This document shows positions 45,532-55,569 of a DNA stretch of 64,000 nucleotides, piece after piece; positions within the stretch are counted from its first letter, which is position 1, and each line of letters starts with the position of its first letter. The position numbers and the translations under genes are program-made. Below the pieces are notes generated by a model. The model was not told the origin of the DNA. It did no database searches and saw nothing but the letters and a program-made list of their open reading frames with translations. This DNA is from Lactiplantibacillus mudanjiangensis (GTDB lineage Bacteria > Bacillota > Bacilli > Lactobacillales > Lactobacillaceae). The DNA lies in contig NZ_BJDY01000001.1 of assembly GCF_005405385.1 (NCBI RefSeq), positions 62,001 through 126,000 of the forward strand, given 5' to 3'.

Positions 45532-47845
45532 CGATCGTCCCTCCCGTCGTGGTTTCTAACCGGGACTGGACTGCATCACGAGCGGCGATCATGTTTTTCA
45601 AGGCGGCAATCGTTTCAGGCTCTTGACGGGTCTTTAAGCCACAGTCGGGATTAATCCAGAATTGCCGAGCGTCAATGACGCGTAGTGCGCGTTCGATATT
45701 GGCTTTGATTTCGTCAACGGTTGGAACGCGGGGACTGTGGATGTCGTAGACGCCAAGCCCAATTTCTTGTTGGTAACCAGTCTGTTCAAACGCACTGATG
45801 ATTTCACCATGACTACGCGACGTTTCAATTGAAATGACGTCGGCGTCAAGGGCTTTGATCGTGTCAATAATATCGGTGAAGTTTGAATAACACATATGCG
45901 TGTGGATTTGCGTGTCATTGGCAACACCGGTTGTGGTGATCTTAAACGAGTAAACGGCTTCGTCTAAGTAGGCTTGCCAGTGGCGTTGCTTCAATGGTAG
46001 GCCTTCTCGCAAGGCGGGTTCGTCGACTTGAATAACCTTGATACCAGCTTTTTCCAAATTTTGCACTTCTTGTCGTAAGGCGAGGGCAATTTGGTTTTGC
46101 ACTTGAGCGGTTGGTAAATCATCGCGAACGAAGCTCCAGTTGATAATCGTCAGTGGGGCCGTCAGCATGCCTTTGACTGGTTTGTCGGTTAAACTTTGAG
46201 CGTATTTGGATGCCGCTACAGTGATTGGTTCAGTATAGGCTACATCACCAAAAATCACTGGTGGCCGCACACCACGTGACCCGTAGGACTGAACCCAGCC
46301 GTTTTGAGTGGCATAAAAGCCAGTTAATTTTTGACCGAAATATTCAACCATGTCAGTGCGTTCAAATTCGCCATGTACTAAAACATCCAAACCGAGGTCG
46401 TTTTGAATATCAATCCAACGTTTGGTTTCAGCGTTTAAGAAAGCTTGATAGTCAGTATCACTTAAATCGCCATGGCGCCAAGCAGCCCGTTTTGAACGCA
46501 CGAGTTTGCTTTGTGGAAAACTCCCAATTGTGGTGGTCGGGAGTAGTGGTAAATTAAGGCGATCATGTTGCAATTTGATTCGGGTGGCAAATGGCGCTTG
46601 CCGCTCAAATGTTTGATCGGCTAAATGTTGTTCAGCTTGACGTACAGCTTGATTGTTCCGATGACTTGACGTGTTTAATGCTTGTAAGTGTGCTTGGTTG
46701 TCATCGAAACGAGCTTGAACACTGGCAATCCCTTGGTTAGCGGCAGTCGTCAACGTGGCCAATTCTTGTAATTTTTGATCCGCAAAAGCAAGGCCACCTA
46801 ACAGGACTGGATCAGCTTGCGTTTCATTTTTAGTCGTAATCGGTACGTGTAGTAAGGAGTTAGCAGGTTGTAACCAGAGTCGATCGGTCGTCACAATATC
46901 AGTGAGTTGTTGGACTAAAGCAAATTTCTTAGTCAAATTACTAGCCCAGACGTTGTGACCGTCAATAATGCCGGCTGCTAACACTTTGTCACTTGGAAAA
47001 CCGTGATCAACCAAGTGAGCTAAATTTTCACCGTGATCGTGGACTAAGTCTAATCCAATGGCTTGAACCGGCAAATCAACGACTTGATCATATAAATCTA
47101 AGCTATCAAAGTAAGTTTGGAGTTCGATTTTAAGTGCCGGGACTGCTTGATGCAATGTGGTAAGTGCTTGTTGATAAGGCAAGATTTCAGCGGAATCTGT
47201 GGTTTTAACCAAAGTTGGTTCATCCAGCTGAATCCATTGAGCGCCCGCGGCAACTAATTCGGTGAAGACTTGTTCGTATAACGGTAATAGTTGTGGTAAT
47301 AATTCGGCTACAGCGGCGTCATCCAGATATTGCCCGTGACGTTTGCCGAGTTTTAAGAACGAAACGGGGCCTAAGATGACGGGTTTGCCATCAATACCAA
47401 GTTCAGTTTTAGCTTCTTGATAGTAGCGGAGCCACCGGTTGTCTAATAATTGAAAGTGGACGTCATCGAATTCTGGCACGATGTAATGATAATTAATGTT
47501 AAACCATTTGGTCATTTCCGCGGCGGTAGCCGTTTTGGTTCCACGAGCGATAGTATAGTAGTCAGTCAATGTCAGGGCATGATCAAAATGACCAAAGCGG
47601 GTTGGAGTAGCGCCAAATGCCGCCAACGTATCTAAAACGTGATCATAATCTGAATTATCGGCGACTGGAATATAATCGACCCCCAAGTCACGTTGCTTGG
47701 CTAAATTAGCTAAACGTAAGGTTTTAGCGGTTGCGTGAAATTGGTCTTCATCTAAATCGTGACGCCAGTAATGTTCTAATAAATGCTTCCATTCGCGATG
47801 TTCACCTAAGCGGGGATATCCTAAATTACTACTAATAACAGTCAT
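45521..47845 (-). CDS. metE: cobalamin-independent methionine synthase
   Basis: 774 aa; start at ATG 47845 after AAGGAGT, not the TTG 9 bases earlier. Transfers methyl from 5-methyl-THF-polyglutamate to homocysteine. Double barrel: N-terminal half about 1-370, catalytic half about 415-760 with zinc ligands in [10 protein letters not shown] (His, Cys) and NPDCGLKTR (Cys), and [12 protein letters not shown]. First gene after the Met T-box and coupled to the MTHFR fusion, so both halves of methionine methylation are co-regulated by tRNA-Met charging. Confidence 0.95.
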   Translation of the reverse strand: MTVISSNLGYPRLGEHREWKHLLEHYWRHDLDEDQFHATAKTLRLANLAKQRDLGVDYIPVADNSDYDHVLDTLAAFGATPTRFGHFDHALTLTDYYTIARGTKTATAAEMTKWFNINYHYIVPEFDDVHFQLLDNRWLRYYQEAKTELGIDGKPVILGPVSFLKLGKRHGQYLDDAAVAELLPQLLPLYEQVFTELVAAGAQWIQLDEPTLVKTTDSAEILPYQQALTTLHQAVPALKIELQTYFDSLDLYDQVVDLPVQAIGLDLVHDHGENLAHLVDHGFPSDKVLAAGIIDGHNVWASNLTKKFALVQQLTDIVTTDRLWLQPANSLLHVPITTKNETQADPVLLGGLAFADQKLQELATLTTAANQGIASVQARFDDNQAHLQALNTSSHRNNQAVRQAEQHLADQTFERQAPFATRIKLQHDRLNLPLLPTTTIGSFPQSKLVRSKRAAWRHGDLSDTDYQAFLNAETKRWIDIQNDLGLDVLVHGEFERTDMVEYFGQKLTGFYATQNGWVQSYGSRGVRPPVIFGDVAYTEPITVAASKYAQSLTDKPVKGMLTAPLTIINWSFVRDDLPTAQVQNQIALALRQEVQNLEKAGIKVIQVDEPALREGLPLKQRHWQAYLDEAVYSFKITTTGVANDTQIHTHMCYSNFTDIIDTIKALDADVISIETSRSHGEIISAFEQTGYQQEIGLGVYDIHSPRVPTVDEIKANIERALRVIDARQFWINPDCGLKTRQEPETIAALKNMIAARDAVQSRLETTTGGTIDGL

Positions 47846-47885
47846 GTATGCCAACTCCTTAAGGTTGTGATTAAATTTTTAGGTT

Positions 47886-48160
47886 AAAAAAACGGCAACT
47901 TGTCCTCTTAAAAGGACGAAGTTGCCGTTCGCGGTACCACCTTAATTTATCAACACCTCACGATATTGATCTTAACCCGTACGTTTCATACGGTCGCCAT
48001 GTAACGGTGGCTGACTGTCATCACCTAGCAAGTGCTTAGCAATGCCGTTTAGAGGCCATTTTCAAGCGATGCGCCCAGATTCGGTTCCCATTAGCCCGAA
48101 CTCCCTGTGCTGGTTGTCATCGATTTACTTTCCTCATCAAGACGTTTCTGTTTTTTTGAT
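47886..48160 (-). promoter_or_regulatory. T-box riboswitch of the met operon (tRNA-Met sensing)
   Basis: On the minus strand AAGGTGGTACCGCG (47947-47934) precedes the terminator AACGGCAACTTCGTCC / GGACAAGTTGCCGTT plus T7. By alignment with the trp leader, ATG at 48059-48057 is the likely specifier. Lies directly upstream of metE. Confidence 0.9.
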
Positions 48161-48167
48161 TGCTTAA

Positions 48168-48196
48168 AAAATACCACCTTAAAATGATAAAGTCAA
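48168..48196 (-). promoter_or_regulatory. promoter of the met operon
   Basis: Minus strand: TTGACT (48196-48191), 17 bases, TATTTT (48173-48168), immediately upstream of the T-box leader. Confidence 0.65.
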
Positions 48197-48253
48197 ACTA
48201 AATTTTAATCTTTTTGCCATTCTTGGTTAATTGTTAACTGAAAACTTGCAACA

Positions 48254-48311
48254 CTTGCCACCTGCCGTTCGCCCACCTTGAGCCGGAACGCTGTGGGCGG
48301 ACCGGTTCAGC
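48254..48311 (+). repeat. dispersed structured repeat, copy 3
   Basis: Core GCCCACCTTGAGCCGGAACG; CGCCCAC and GTGGGCG form a 7-bp stem with AGC/GCT inside, flanked by GCCACCTGCCG. Confidence 0.78.
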
Positions 48312-48364
48312 TTAACTCAGGTCAGTACGGGCAAGGTTTCTATCGCCATAATGTTTAGTTAATA

Positions 48365-48401
48365 TAAAAAAAGCCAAGTAGCGTCGAAACGCTACCTGGC
48401 T
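48365..48401 (-). terminator. Rho-independent terminator of the amidase gene
   Basis: Minus strand AGCCAGGTAGCGT-TTCG-ACGCTACTTGGCT and seven T. Confidence 0.9.
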
Positions 48402-48408
48402 AGTGTGG

Positions 48409-49728
48409 TTACTGAAGGGCTGATTGAACAACCCAGTAGGATTTTTGATTACCTTTGAATCGGTACCAAGTTGTGGTTTTACCAGCTTGTACTTTTACGG
48501 CTTTAGCATTAACCGTGACTGTTTGACCAGCAAAATCAGCTGCTGAGCCTGTGTTCTTAGATAGGTAAGGGGAGCTCAAAACATGATTACGTAATGGTGT
48601 TTTGGTCGTTGATTTGACCGTCATGTTTTGGCTTAAACTAGTGGTATAACTGATTTTTGCTAATGATAAAGCTTTGCCATAAACCCAGTAGCGTTTAGCA
48701 TTAGTGGCTTTACTGTAACGGATGCGATACCAAGTGCTCCCGCCAGCTTTGACACCACGCATATCAATGTAAACTTTGCGACCAGTATAAGCATAGCCCC
48801 AACCAAGTTGTTTAACGTTGGCTTGGCTACCTTTTACGTGGTTATAGGCGCGATATTTACGATAATTAGCGCTTAAATTGGCCCAGTTGCCGCCGTTAGC
48901 TTTATAGTAGCTGACTTTGGCGAACTGCGGTTTCACACTGGTTGTTGCGGTAGTTGAAGACGATGTATCGGTTGTAGCTGTAGGGGTACTACTACTTGCG
49001 GCACTGCTACTACTCGTATTGGTTGTTGCATTAGCTGTTCCGCCAAGCGCGTCATATTGTTGTTTAACCAATTGGTAGAACATCGCAAAGGTGTACGCTT
49101 GACCAAAATAGGTTTTCCCAGCATTAGCGTAGTAAGTTTTTGGATCGGTGTGATCGGTCCCACCTAGATAAGTAGAAATCGCCCCATGAGACCAGACGGT
49201 GCCTTTACCATCATAGGCGGCATCGTCAGGTTGTAAGTTGTATTGCTTCAAAATATAAGCGGTATAGTAGGCCGCGTTGTTCACTTCGCTAGCAAAAGCA
49301 GCTTTTGAATGCACTTCAACTTGTTCGAATTGGACGAAGCGTTGATTACCATAGTAACCAGACCCCCAGGCTAAATAATTGGTGTTAGCAATGTTGATAA
49401 TTTTGCCAGCATCAATAAAGGTATGCACGAAGGCATTTTGATAATTGTTTTTCATATAAGCAATTTCGTTATAAATAGTTGAATTTGGGTTAGCCGTTTC
49501 ATGAACAGCGACCCCTTCAGGCTTACCGACCCCGTTACGATAAGCATTTTTCGGAAAACCATTCCAAATACTTGAGGTAATTGAAGCTGGTTGTAAATGA
49601 TTGTTATTAATGTAAGTGTTCACCACAGAATCAGCAGCTTGCGCTGAAGGACCGTGTGTGTTCGTTGCAACCAAACCGATGGTGGTTGCGGCCATCCCCA
49701 AAAGTAGGTTGGCTTGCCAAGTTTTCAT
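48409..49728 (-). CDS. secreted N-acetylmuramoyl-L-alanine amidase with C-terminal wall-binding repeats
   Basis: 439 aa from ATG 49728, AGGAG upstream. Signal peptide about 1-31 (SAQA-AD). Amidase_2/PGRP-type domain about 45-225 with zinc ligands in GVAVHETAN and WSHGA and acidic HTDPKTY. A Ser/Thr/Ala linker (about 230-270) leads to two or three SH3/GW-like modules (AKVSYYKANGGNW, YRIRYSKATNAKRYWVYG, WYRFKGNQKSYWVVQ) for wall or teichoic acid binding. Role: peptidoglycan remodelling or cell separation, extracellular. Monocistronic. Confidence 0.9.
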   Translation of the reverse strand: MKTWQANLLLGMAATTIGLVATNTHGPSAQAADSVVNTYINNNHLQPASITSSIWNGFPKNAYRNGVGKPEGVAVHETANPNSTIYNEIAYMKNNYQNAFVHTFIDAGKIINIANTNYLAWGSGYYGNQRFVQFEQVEVHSKAAFASEVNNAAYYTAYILKQYNLQPDDAAYDGKGTVWSHGAISTYLGGTDHTDPKTYYANAGKTYFGQAYTFAMFYQLVKQQYDALGGTANATTNTSSSSAASSSTPTATTDTSSSTTATTSVKPQFAKVSYYKANGGNWANLSANYRKYRAYNHVKGSQANVKQLGWGYAYTGRKVYIDMRGVKAGGSTWYRIRYSKATNAKRYWVYGKALSLAKISYTTSLSQNMTVKSTTKTPLRNHVLSSPYLSKNTGSAADFAGQTVTVNAKAVKVQAGKTTTWYRFKGNQKSYWVVQSALQ

Positions 49729-50145
49729 AATTGAATTTCTCCTTTTTTGGACCACGCCAGACTATCAGCATTGATTATACCGGGTTTTAGCGTAAAAAGT
49801 AACCGGGACGATCGAGGATTGGATGGATAATAGGGCGTTTGGTTGTATAAATATGTAAGTTACTAACGGTATAACCCTTAGGCACTAGTATGTATATTGA
49901 AATGGACTGAAAGTTTATGCTTGAATGGGCGACTGCGTGAAAATATTTCATTCACTTAACAATTTCATGACACAGTAACATTTGTTAAAAGGCAGTTTCG
50001 CTTGTAACAATAATTTAATTTATATTTGGGGCTAAACGCTAGTATTCCCGGGATAAAGTTGGTATACTGGCAAAGTTTGTGTAGCTGGTGGCCCGGTCTG
50101 ACGGGATTGAGCGCCAAGTTTAATTAACGAAAGGAGCGTAAAAGA
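49729..50145. other. divergent intergenic region
   Basis: About 415 bases between the amidase and MATE genes. TGGTATACT (50060-50068) is an extended -10 for the MATE gene. No RNA gene or repeat recognised; a GGCCCGGTCTGACGGGAT stretch follows the -10. Confidence 0.45.
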
Positions 50146-51528
50146 ATGAACGATTTAACGAAGGGAAAACCATTAAAATTAATTTTTTGGTTTACGATTC
50201 CATTATTGATCGGGAATATTTTTCAGCAATTTTATAGCTTATCAGATACGTTGATCGTCGGGCAGACCTTAGGGGTTAAAGCACTGGCGGCCGTGGGTTC
50301 AACTGGGAGTGTCCAGTTTTTAATCATTGGGTTTGCCCAAGGGTTAACGGCGGGGCTCTCGATTTTGACGGCCCAACACTATGGTGCCAAAGACTTTAAA
50401 GGCGTTCGGCGTAGTTTTGCGATTAGTATTATTGTCAGTTTGGTTGTTGGGATTATATTAACGATTGTTTCATTGATTTTTGTGGATCATATCTTGGTCT
50501 TGATGCAAACGCCGACGGATATTATTGATGATGCTCGGACCTTCTTACAAATCATGCTTGGTGGTATGTTAGCGCCAATTGCGTTTAACTTGTTATCCAA
50601 CATCATTCGGGCGCTCGGGGATAGTCGAACACCATTGTGGTTTTTGATTATTAGTTCGTTGATTAATATTGGCCTGGAATTGCTCTTTATCTTAGGTTTT
50701 CACTGGGGAATCGCTGGCGCAGGTTGGGCGACGATCTTGGCCCAATTATTGGCTTCAGTCATGTGTGTTGTTTATATTGTGGTACGCGTGCCGATCTTGC
50801 ATATCGGACGACGGCACTTTAAGTTACGGCGGGCAGAAGTTACTAGTCATTTGCGGGTTGGACTACCGATGGCTTTTCAAATGTCGATCATTGCGATCGG
50901 AACGATTGTCTTGCAGGCGGCTTTGAATAGTTTAGGAACTGATTCCGTGGCTGCAACGACAGCTGCCCAAAAAATTGACCAGTTGGCAACACAACCATTA
51001 ATGTCTTTTGGGGTCACCATGGCAACGTTTGCGGCGCAAAACTTTGGCGCGCATCAGTACGGCCGAATTATTACGGGTGTCAAACAAACGATGTGGCTAT
51101 CTGGAGCGTTTAGTGTCGCGGCCGGGGTGATTGAAATCATTTGGGGTCAACAATTAGTCGGTTTATTTGTCGGACATCAAGATATGGCTGTCCTGCATTT
51201 GTCACAAACGTACTTTAATATTATCGGAAGTTCGTATATTTTACTTTCAATGTTGTTCATTATGCGAAACACCTTGCAAGGGTTGGGTCGGAGTGCGATT
51301 CCAACGTTAGCTGGGGCCGCAGAACTCTTTATGCGCGTCTTTGCGGCATTGATCTTAGTCCGTTTCTTTGCCTATCCAGGAGCTTGTTTCTCAGAACCGT
51401 TAGCCTGGTTGGGGTCAGTGGCGGTATTATTACCAGCTTATATTCGGGCCGTTCATGAATTACGGCAACGGATGGCCACCGACAAGACGAATAAAGCGGT
51501 CGATTCGACAGTTTCGGTAACAGAATAA
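50146..51528 (+). CDS. MATE family efflux transporter
   Basis: 460 aa, AAAGGAGCG before ATG 50146. Twelve helices in two MatE halves (about 15-175 and 235-400): PLLIGNIFQQFYSLSDTLIVGQ and AQHYGAKD in the first, AAQKIDQLATQPLMSFGVTMATFAAQNFGA in the second. Sodium- or proton-driven export of cationic drugs or metabolites, DinF/NorM-like. Substrate unknown. Monocistronic. Confidence 0.92.
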   Translation: MNDLTKGKPLKLIFWFTIPLLIGNIFQQFYSLSDTLIVGQTLGVKALAAVGSTGSVQFLIIGFAQGLTAGLSILTAQHYGAKDFKGVRRSFAISIIVSLVVGIILTIVSLIFVDHILVLMQTPTDIIDDARTFLQIMLGGMLAPIAFNLLSNIIRALGDSRTPLWFLIISSLINIGLELLFILGFHWGIAGAGWATILAQLLASVMCVVYIVVRVPILHIGRRHFKLRRAEVTSHLRVGLPMAFQMSIIAIGTIVLQAALNSLGTDSVAATTAAQKIDQLATQPLMSFGVTMATFAAQNFGAHQYGRIITGVKQTMWLSGAFSVAAGVIEIIWGQQLVGLFVGHQDMAVLHLSQTYFNIIGSSYILLSMLFIMRNTLQGLGRSAIPTLAGAAELFMRVFAALILVRFFAYPGACFSEPLAWLGSVAVLLPAYIRAVHELRQRMATDKTNKAVDSTVSVTE

Positions 51529-51607
51529 TGAAAAATGGACTTTTAGTCTTGCAAGTTTGACAAGGATTTGATAATATTTGTTATCATTTAAATGAAGGAG
51601 TTATCTT

Positions 51608-51853
51608 ATGACGGTAGAACTAAAGATTGGCGATTACGTCCAAGGTAAAAAATTCGCTTCACTTGAACATGATTTTAAAGGTGAAATTGAAAAAGTTTAT
51701 GAAAATTCAGTTTTGATTTTAATCAAAGAGTTTGCACAACCTGACAAGCCTGTGGTTGATGAATACAATCACCGGGCAGTTGTTCGCAAAGGTGACGCTA
51801 AGTTAATCAAGGCGGCGCCCGTTGTTGCTGAAAAAGTGGAACCAGAAGCATAA
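51608..51853 (+). CDS. DUF2187 family small protein
   Basis: 81 aa, AAGGAG before ATG 51608. Small beta-barrel (KOW/SH3-like): IGDYVQGKKF ... GEIEKVYENSVLILI ... NHRAVVRKGDAKLI, as in YkvS/DUF2187 proteins, with an Ala/Glu/Val tail. Function unknown. Close upstream of tRNA-Gly but probably a separate transcript. Confidence 0.75.
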   Translation: MTVELKIGDYVQGKKFASLEHDFKGEIEKVYENSVLILIKEFAQPDKPVVDEYNHRAVVRKGDAKLIKAAPVVAEKVEPEA

Positions 51854-51913
51854 TTTTTTAAATTTAAGCTGACAAGGCAGAAAATATATGCTATACTATT
51901 TTCTGTTGTCAAC

Positions 51914-51984
51914 GCGGGTGTAGTTTAGTGGTAAAATTCAAGCTTCCCAAGCTTGCGTCGCGGGTCCGATTCCCGTCACCCGCT
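51914..51984 (+). tRNA. tRNA-Gly (anticodon CCC)
   Basis: Acceptor GCGGGTG/CACCCGC, D arm TAGTTTAGTGGTAAAA, anticodon stem CAAGC/GCTTG around TTCCCAA with CCC, T arm CGGGTCCGATTCCCG, discriminator T. Confidence 0.93.
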
Positions 51985-52002
51985 TAAGTTATTAAGCGAT
52001 CG

Positions 52003-52038
52003 ACTAGTTATGTGCATTCACATGACTAGTTTTTTTTT
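52003..52038 (+). terminator. Rho-independent terminator after tRNA-Gly
   Basis: ACTAGT.ATGTG / CACAT.ACTAGT and eight T. Confidence 0.9.
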
Positions 52039-52066
52039 GCATTAAATTTTGGAGGTCGAATACGAG

Positions 52067-52510
52067 ATGAACTTTAAAGTAGTCACATTCACGGCGTTAA
52101 CGCCACAACAACTCTATACAATCTATCATTTGCGCGTCGCGGTGTTTGTTGTTGAACAAACTTGTGCTTACCAAGAAGTTGATGATTTAGATTTGACTGC
52201 TGAACATTTATTGGGCGTCGATGCCGATGGCCGCTTAATGGCGTATGCGCGACTCATGCAAGCACCCAACCAGCAAGCGAGAATTGGTCGGGTGCTAGTT
52301 AATCCAGCTGATCGTGGGCATGGTTACGGTCAATTACTCGTCCAGACAGCTATCGAACAAATTCAGCAGCTATGGCCTGAAACCACCCAGATTAAGATTC
52401 AAGCGCAACATTATTTAGATCAATTTTATCAGTCATTTGGGTTTAAACCGGTTTCATCAGTATATTTAGAAGATGATATTCCGCACCAAGACATGATTTT
52501 GGCGCTTTAA
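52067..52510 (+). CDS. GNAT family N-acetyltransferase, ElaA-like
   Basis: 147 aa from ATG 52067 (GGAGGT about 10 bases upstream). Acetyl-CoA site RVLVNPADRGHGYGQLL (the R/Q-x-x-G-x-G/A motif as RGHGYG) and the ElaA-type start LYTIYHLRVAVFVVEQTCAYQEVDDLD. Substrate amine unknown. Located between tRNA-Gly and the argS leader. Confidence 0.88.
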   Translation: MNFKVVTFTALTPQQLYTIYHLRVAVFVVEQTCAYQEVDDLDLTAEHLLGVDADGRLMAYARLMQAPNQQARIGRVLVNPADRGHGYGQLLVQTAIEQIQQLWPETTQIKIQAQHYLDQFYQSFGFKPVSSVYLEDDIPHQDMILAL

Positions 52511-52569
52511 GCGGCTAGCGCTAGTCAAAGTTAACAAATTCTGTTATACTTACGCATGTTAAAATGAAC

Positions 52570-52769
52570 CACGTTCAATGAGAAAGAGGAGTACGTTAGT
52601 TATTTTGCTTAGCAAGTTCGGGATGTTGGGAGCCGAACCAAAAGGCTAACGGAAGCGCGCTTTTGAGAACGACAATTCGATAATCATAAGTGGATATAAT
52701 ATCAATTAGAGTGGTACCGCGGGAAATCTCGTCTCTTACATATTTTTAAATGTGTAGGGGACTTTTTTT
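52570..52769 (+). promoter_or_regulatory. T-box riboswitch of argS
   Basis: AGAGTGGTACCGCGG (52708-52722) and a terminator GTCTCTTACA / TGTGTAGGGGAC plus seven T. Stem I occupies about 52570-52680; a CGC near 52655-52660 could be the Arg specifier but I am unsure. A TGTTATACT (52542-52550) is an extended -10 upstream. Confidence 0.85.
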
Positions 52770-52788
52770 GCGGTCCGAGGAGGATAAT

Positions 52789-54477
52789 ATGGATTACAAA
52801 CAACAAGTGGCTAATGCCTTAGCACCAGCTTTAACGGACTTATCCGTTGAAGATATTATGGCTAAGATCGAACAACCAAAGACGTCAAAACAAGGGGACT
52901 TAGCGTTTCCAACGTTTACGTTAGCAAAAACGTTACACAAAGCCCCGCAAATGATTGCTGGGGATATCGTTGAAAAGATTGATCAAACTGGTTTTGAAAA
53001 AGTCGTTGCCATGGGCCCTTACGTAAACTTTTTCTTGAAAAAGGACGCTTTTGCAGCTGATGTGTTACAACAAGTGTTAACGGATGGCGCCAACTTTGGG
53101 GATGCTAAAATCGGCGGTCAAGGCCAAGTGCCAATTGATATGTCTTCACCTAATATCGCCAAACCAATCTCAATGGGTCATTTACGGTCAACTGTTATTG
53201 GGAATTCATTAGCGAATATCTTATCAAAGATTGATTACAAACCAGTTAAGATCAATCATTTAGGTGACTGGGGGACGCAGTTTGGGAAGCTTATCACGGC
53301 TTACAAGATGTGGGGTAGCGAAGCAGAAGTTAAAGCTGACCCAATCAACAACTTATTGAAGTATTACGTGCGTTTCCATAAAGAAGACGTTGATCATCCT
53401 GAAATGGACGACGTGGCGCGTGATTGGTTTAAGAAGTTGGAAAATGGCGATGAAGAAGCCATGCATTTGTGGAAATGGTTCCGTTCAGAATCTTTGAAAG
53501 CCTTCCAACAAATTTACAAACGTTTGGATATCGACTTTGATTCCTTTAATGGGGAAGCTTTCTACAATGATAAGATGGCCGAAGTCGTTGACATTTTGGA
53601 AAGCAAAGGCTTGTTACAAGAAAGCCAAGGCGCCGAAGTGGTTGACTTATCGAAGTATGATTTGAATCCAGCATTGATCAAGAAGTCTGATGGCGCAACG
53701 TTGTATATCACTCGGGACTTAGCTGCTGCTATTTACCGTTACCGGACTTATGATTTTGTCCAATCATTATACGTGGTTGGGAACGAACAATCGAACCATT
53801 TCAAGCAATTAAAGGCCGTTTTAAAGGAAATGGGCTTTGATTGGTCGGATCAAATTCATCATATTCCATTCGGTTTGATTACCCAAGGTGGTAAGAAATT
53901 ATCAACGCGGAGTGGTCGTGTGATCTTATTAGATAAGGTCTTAGATGACGCGGTTGCGTTAGCTCATAAGCAAATTGATGAAAAGAACCCTGACTTAGCA
54001 AACAAAGATGCCGTGGCCGATGCGGTTGGGATTGGCGCGGTCGTTTTCCATGATTTGAAGAACGAACGGATGAACAACTTTGACTTTAACTTGGAAGAAG
54101 TTGTCCGTTTTGAAGGGGAAACTGGGCCTTACGTGCAATATGCACATGCCCGGGCTGAAAGTATCTTACGCAAAGCTGGCAATCCTGACTTAGCCGCAGC
54201 TGGTCAAACATTAAGTGATCCAGCTGCCTGGGATACGTTGAAGTTATTGAGCGAATTCCCAGCAACCGTTGTTCGGGCTAGCGAAGCCTACGAACCATCA
54301 GTTGTGGCGAAGTATGCCATTCATTTAGCTAAAGCCTTCAACAAGTATTATGGAAACACCAAGATCTTGGTTGAAGATGACGAATTAAACGCACGCTTAG
54401 CCCTAGTTAAGAGTGTCAGCATCGTCTTGAAGGAAGCTTTACGTCTCTTGGGCGTTAAAGCTCCTGATGAAATGTAA
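52789..54477 (+). CDS. argS: arginyl-tRNA synthetase
   Basis: 562 aa from ATG 52789 after GAGGAGG. Class I synthetase: the HIGH-type motif is in [19 protein letters not shown]; the KMSKS position reads KKLSTRSG, degenerate as in many ArgRS. N-terminal Add-1 domain about 1-100 and C-terminal DALR anticodon domain about 445-562 ([13 protein letters not shown]...[11 protein letters not shown]). Controlled by its own T-box leader, i.e. by uncharged tRNA-Arg. Confidence 0.95.
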   Translation: MDYKQQVANALAPALTDLSVEDIMAKIEQPKTSKQGDLAFPTFTLAKTLHKAPQMIAGDIVEKIDQTGFEKVVAMGPYVNFFLKKDAFAADVLQQVLTDGANFGDAKIGGQGQVPIDMSSPNIAKPISMGHLRSTVIGNSLANILSKIDYKPVKINHLGDWGTQFGKLITAYKMWGSEAEVKADPINNLLKYYVRFHKEDVDHPEMDDVARDWFKKLENGDEEAMHLWKWFRSESLKAFQQIYKRLDIDFDSFNGEAFYNDKMAEVVDILESKGLLQESQGAEVVDLSKYDLNPALIKKSDGATLYITRDLAAAIYRYRTYDFVQSLYVVGNEQSNHFKQLKAVLKEMGFDWSDQIHHIPFGLITQGGKKLSTRSGRVILLDKVLDDAVALAHKQIDEKNPDLANKDAVADAVGIGAVVFHDLKNERMNNFDFNLEEVVRFEGETGPYVQYAHARAESILRKAGNPDLAAAGQTLSDPAAWDTLKLLSEFPATVVRASEAYEPSVVAKYAIHLAKAFNKYYGNTKILVEDDELNARLALVKSVSIVLKEALRLLGVKAPDEM

Positions 54478-54495
54478 TTAAATCGTATCAAGTGG

Positions 54496-54526
54496 TCGCT
54501 AGTAGAGATGCTGGCGGCTTTTTTTG
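54496..54526 (+). terminator. Rho-independent terminator of argS
   Basis: GTCGCTAG / CTGGCGGC 8-bp stem (two G-U) with T7. Confidence 0.78.
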
Positions 54527-54628
54527 ATCATTTTTCTGTAAATTTGTAGCTTTATTGTAAATAAGAACATATGTTTGTGAAACTATGTTACAGTTTAGCT
54601 ACTCAGTTATGTGAAGTAGGGGGTAATA

Positions 54629-55315
54629 ATGCGGATATTGCTTAAGCGCATAAGCTTATTTTTAGGGCAATTTTGGTGGTTAATATTGGTCATACAACTA
54701 CTATTAACGATAGTCATTTTATTTAGATTGTTATTGACTAATGACAATGGTTGGCAGTTGTTACGTGATGGTTTAAATATGATGGTTTCAATCGCAACGA
54801 TTGGGGGTATTGTGATTGCACTGATTCAATTCCAATGGACGAATCGAAAGTTTCAATTGGAACTTGAAAATAAACGGTTTGATTATAGTAAACAAGCTTT
54901 AGATTATTATGTTGAAATGATTGTACCGTTACTAGACTATGATTTGACAGTTTTTGATGATAGAATTACATCACAACTGATCGCAATTAATCGAAATAAT
55001 AACCATATCAATCAGAGTATCATTGAGTTAACCATTATTAGTGATCTGTTAATCAATGATACTAGTTCTGAGATGCTAGTTTTCAAAAGTAACCAGACTG
55101 CACTAATTACTTGTCTAAGTCGGTTTTCCGGTTATTTTTATTATAAAAAGATCAATGATAAACAAGTGTTGAGTATTGTTAGTTATCGCATACTTTGACA
55201 TATTAATCACCCCGGGATTAAAACGACCCTTTATTTATTGGCAGATGTGTCAAAAATAAATAATTATGTTACGGTTTTGAACACGGCTGAAAACTATGCT
55301 GCAAAACGAAAGTAG
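54629..55315 (+). pseudogene. two-helix membrane protein, probably shortened by an in-frame stop
   Basis: AGGGGGT precedes ATG 54629. The first 189 codons end at TGA 55196-55198; helices about 12-34 and 48-68, then a cytoplasmic helical domain (TNRKFQLELENKRFDYSKQALDYYVEM). After the TGA the same frame stays open for 38 more codons (HPGIKTTLYLLADVSKINNYV...ENYAAKRK) to TAG 55313, 8 bases before the next start. This suggests a nonsense change (for example from CGA or TGG) in a 228-codon gene; a natural stop at 55198 remains possible. No family recognised; the layout recalls membrane proteins with a cytosolic sensor. Confidence 0.55.
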
Positions 55316-55323
55316 GAATAAAA

Positions 55324-55530
55324 ATGAAGTTTATAGATGAGATTGATGAAGAAATTGCCCCAGCGTTTGAAGATCCACAAATCATGCAGGCCACGATTCA
55401 GGCTATGTTAGAATCAGATGCGATTTCAGAAGCGACGAAGGAACTTTTAAGAACGGAGCCCATTAAAGAGGTTTGGCGACATAATATGCAACCTTTTGTT
55501 GAAGAGTATTATCGTCGTTTAGGGGCCTAA
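55324..55530 (+). CDS. small acidic hypothetical protein
   Basis: 68 aa, GTAGGAAT shortly before ATG 55324. Acidic and helical: DEIDEEIAPAFEDPQIMQATI ... RHNMQPFVEEYYRRLGA. No membrane segment or motif. It directly follows the shortened membrane gene and may be in the same operon. Confidence 0.55.
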   Translation: MKFIDEIDEEIAPAFEDPQIMQATIQAMLESDAISEATKELLRTEPIKEVWRHNMQPFVEEYYRRLGA

Positions 55531-55539
55531 GGAGCCAGC

Positions 55540-55569
55540 AAAAAAGACACCTGCTAAGGGTGTCTTTTT
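55540..55569. terminator. bidirectional terminator
   Basis: AAAAAGACACC-TGCTAA-GGGTGTCTTTTT between convergent genes; reaches the stop of the YesN-like gene. Confidence 0.9.

Noticed and set aside
53870-53920. Missing KMSKS as a sign of a defective argS
   Set aside because: Degenerate KMSKS is common in ArgRS; all other motifs and the full length are present.
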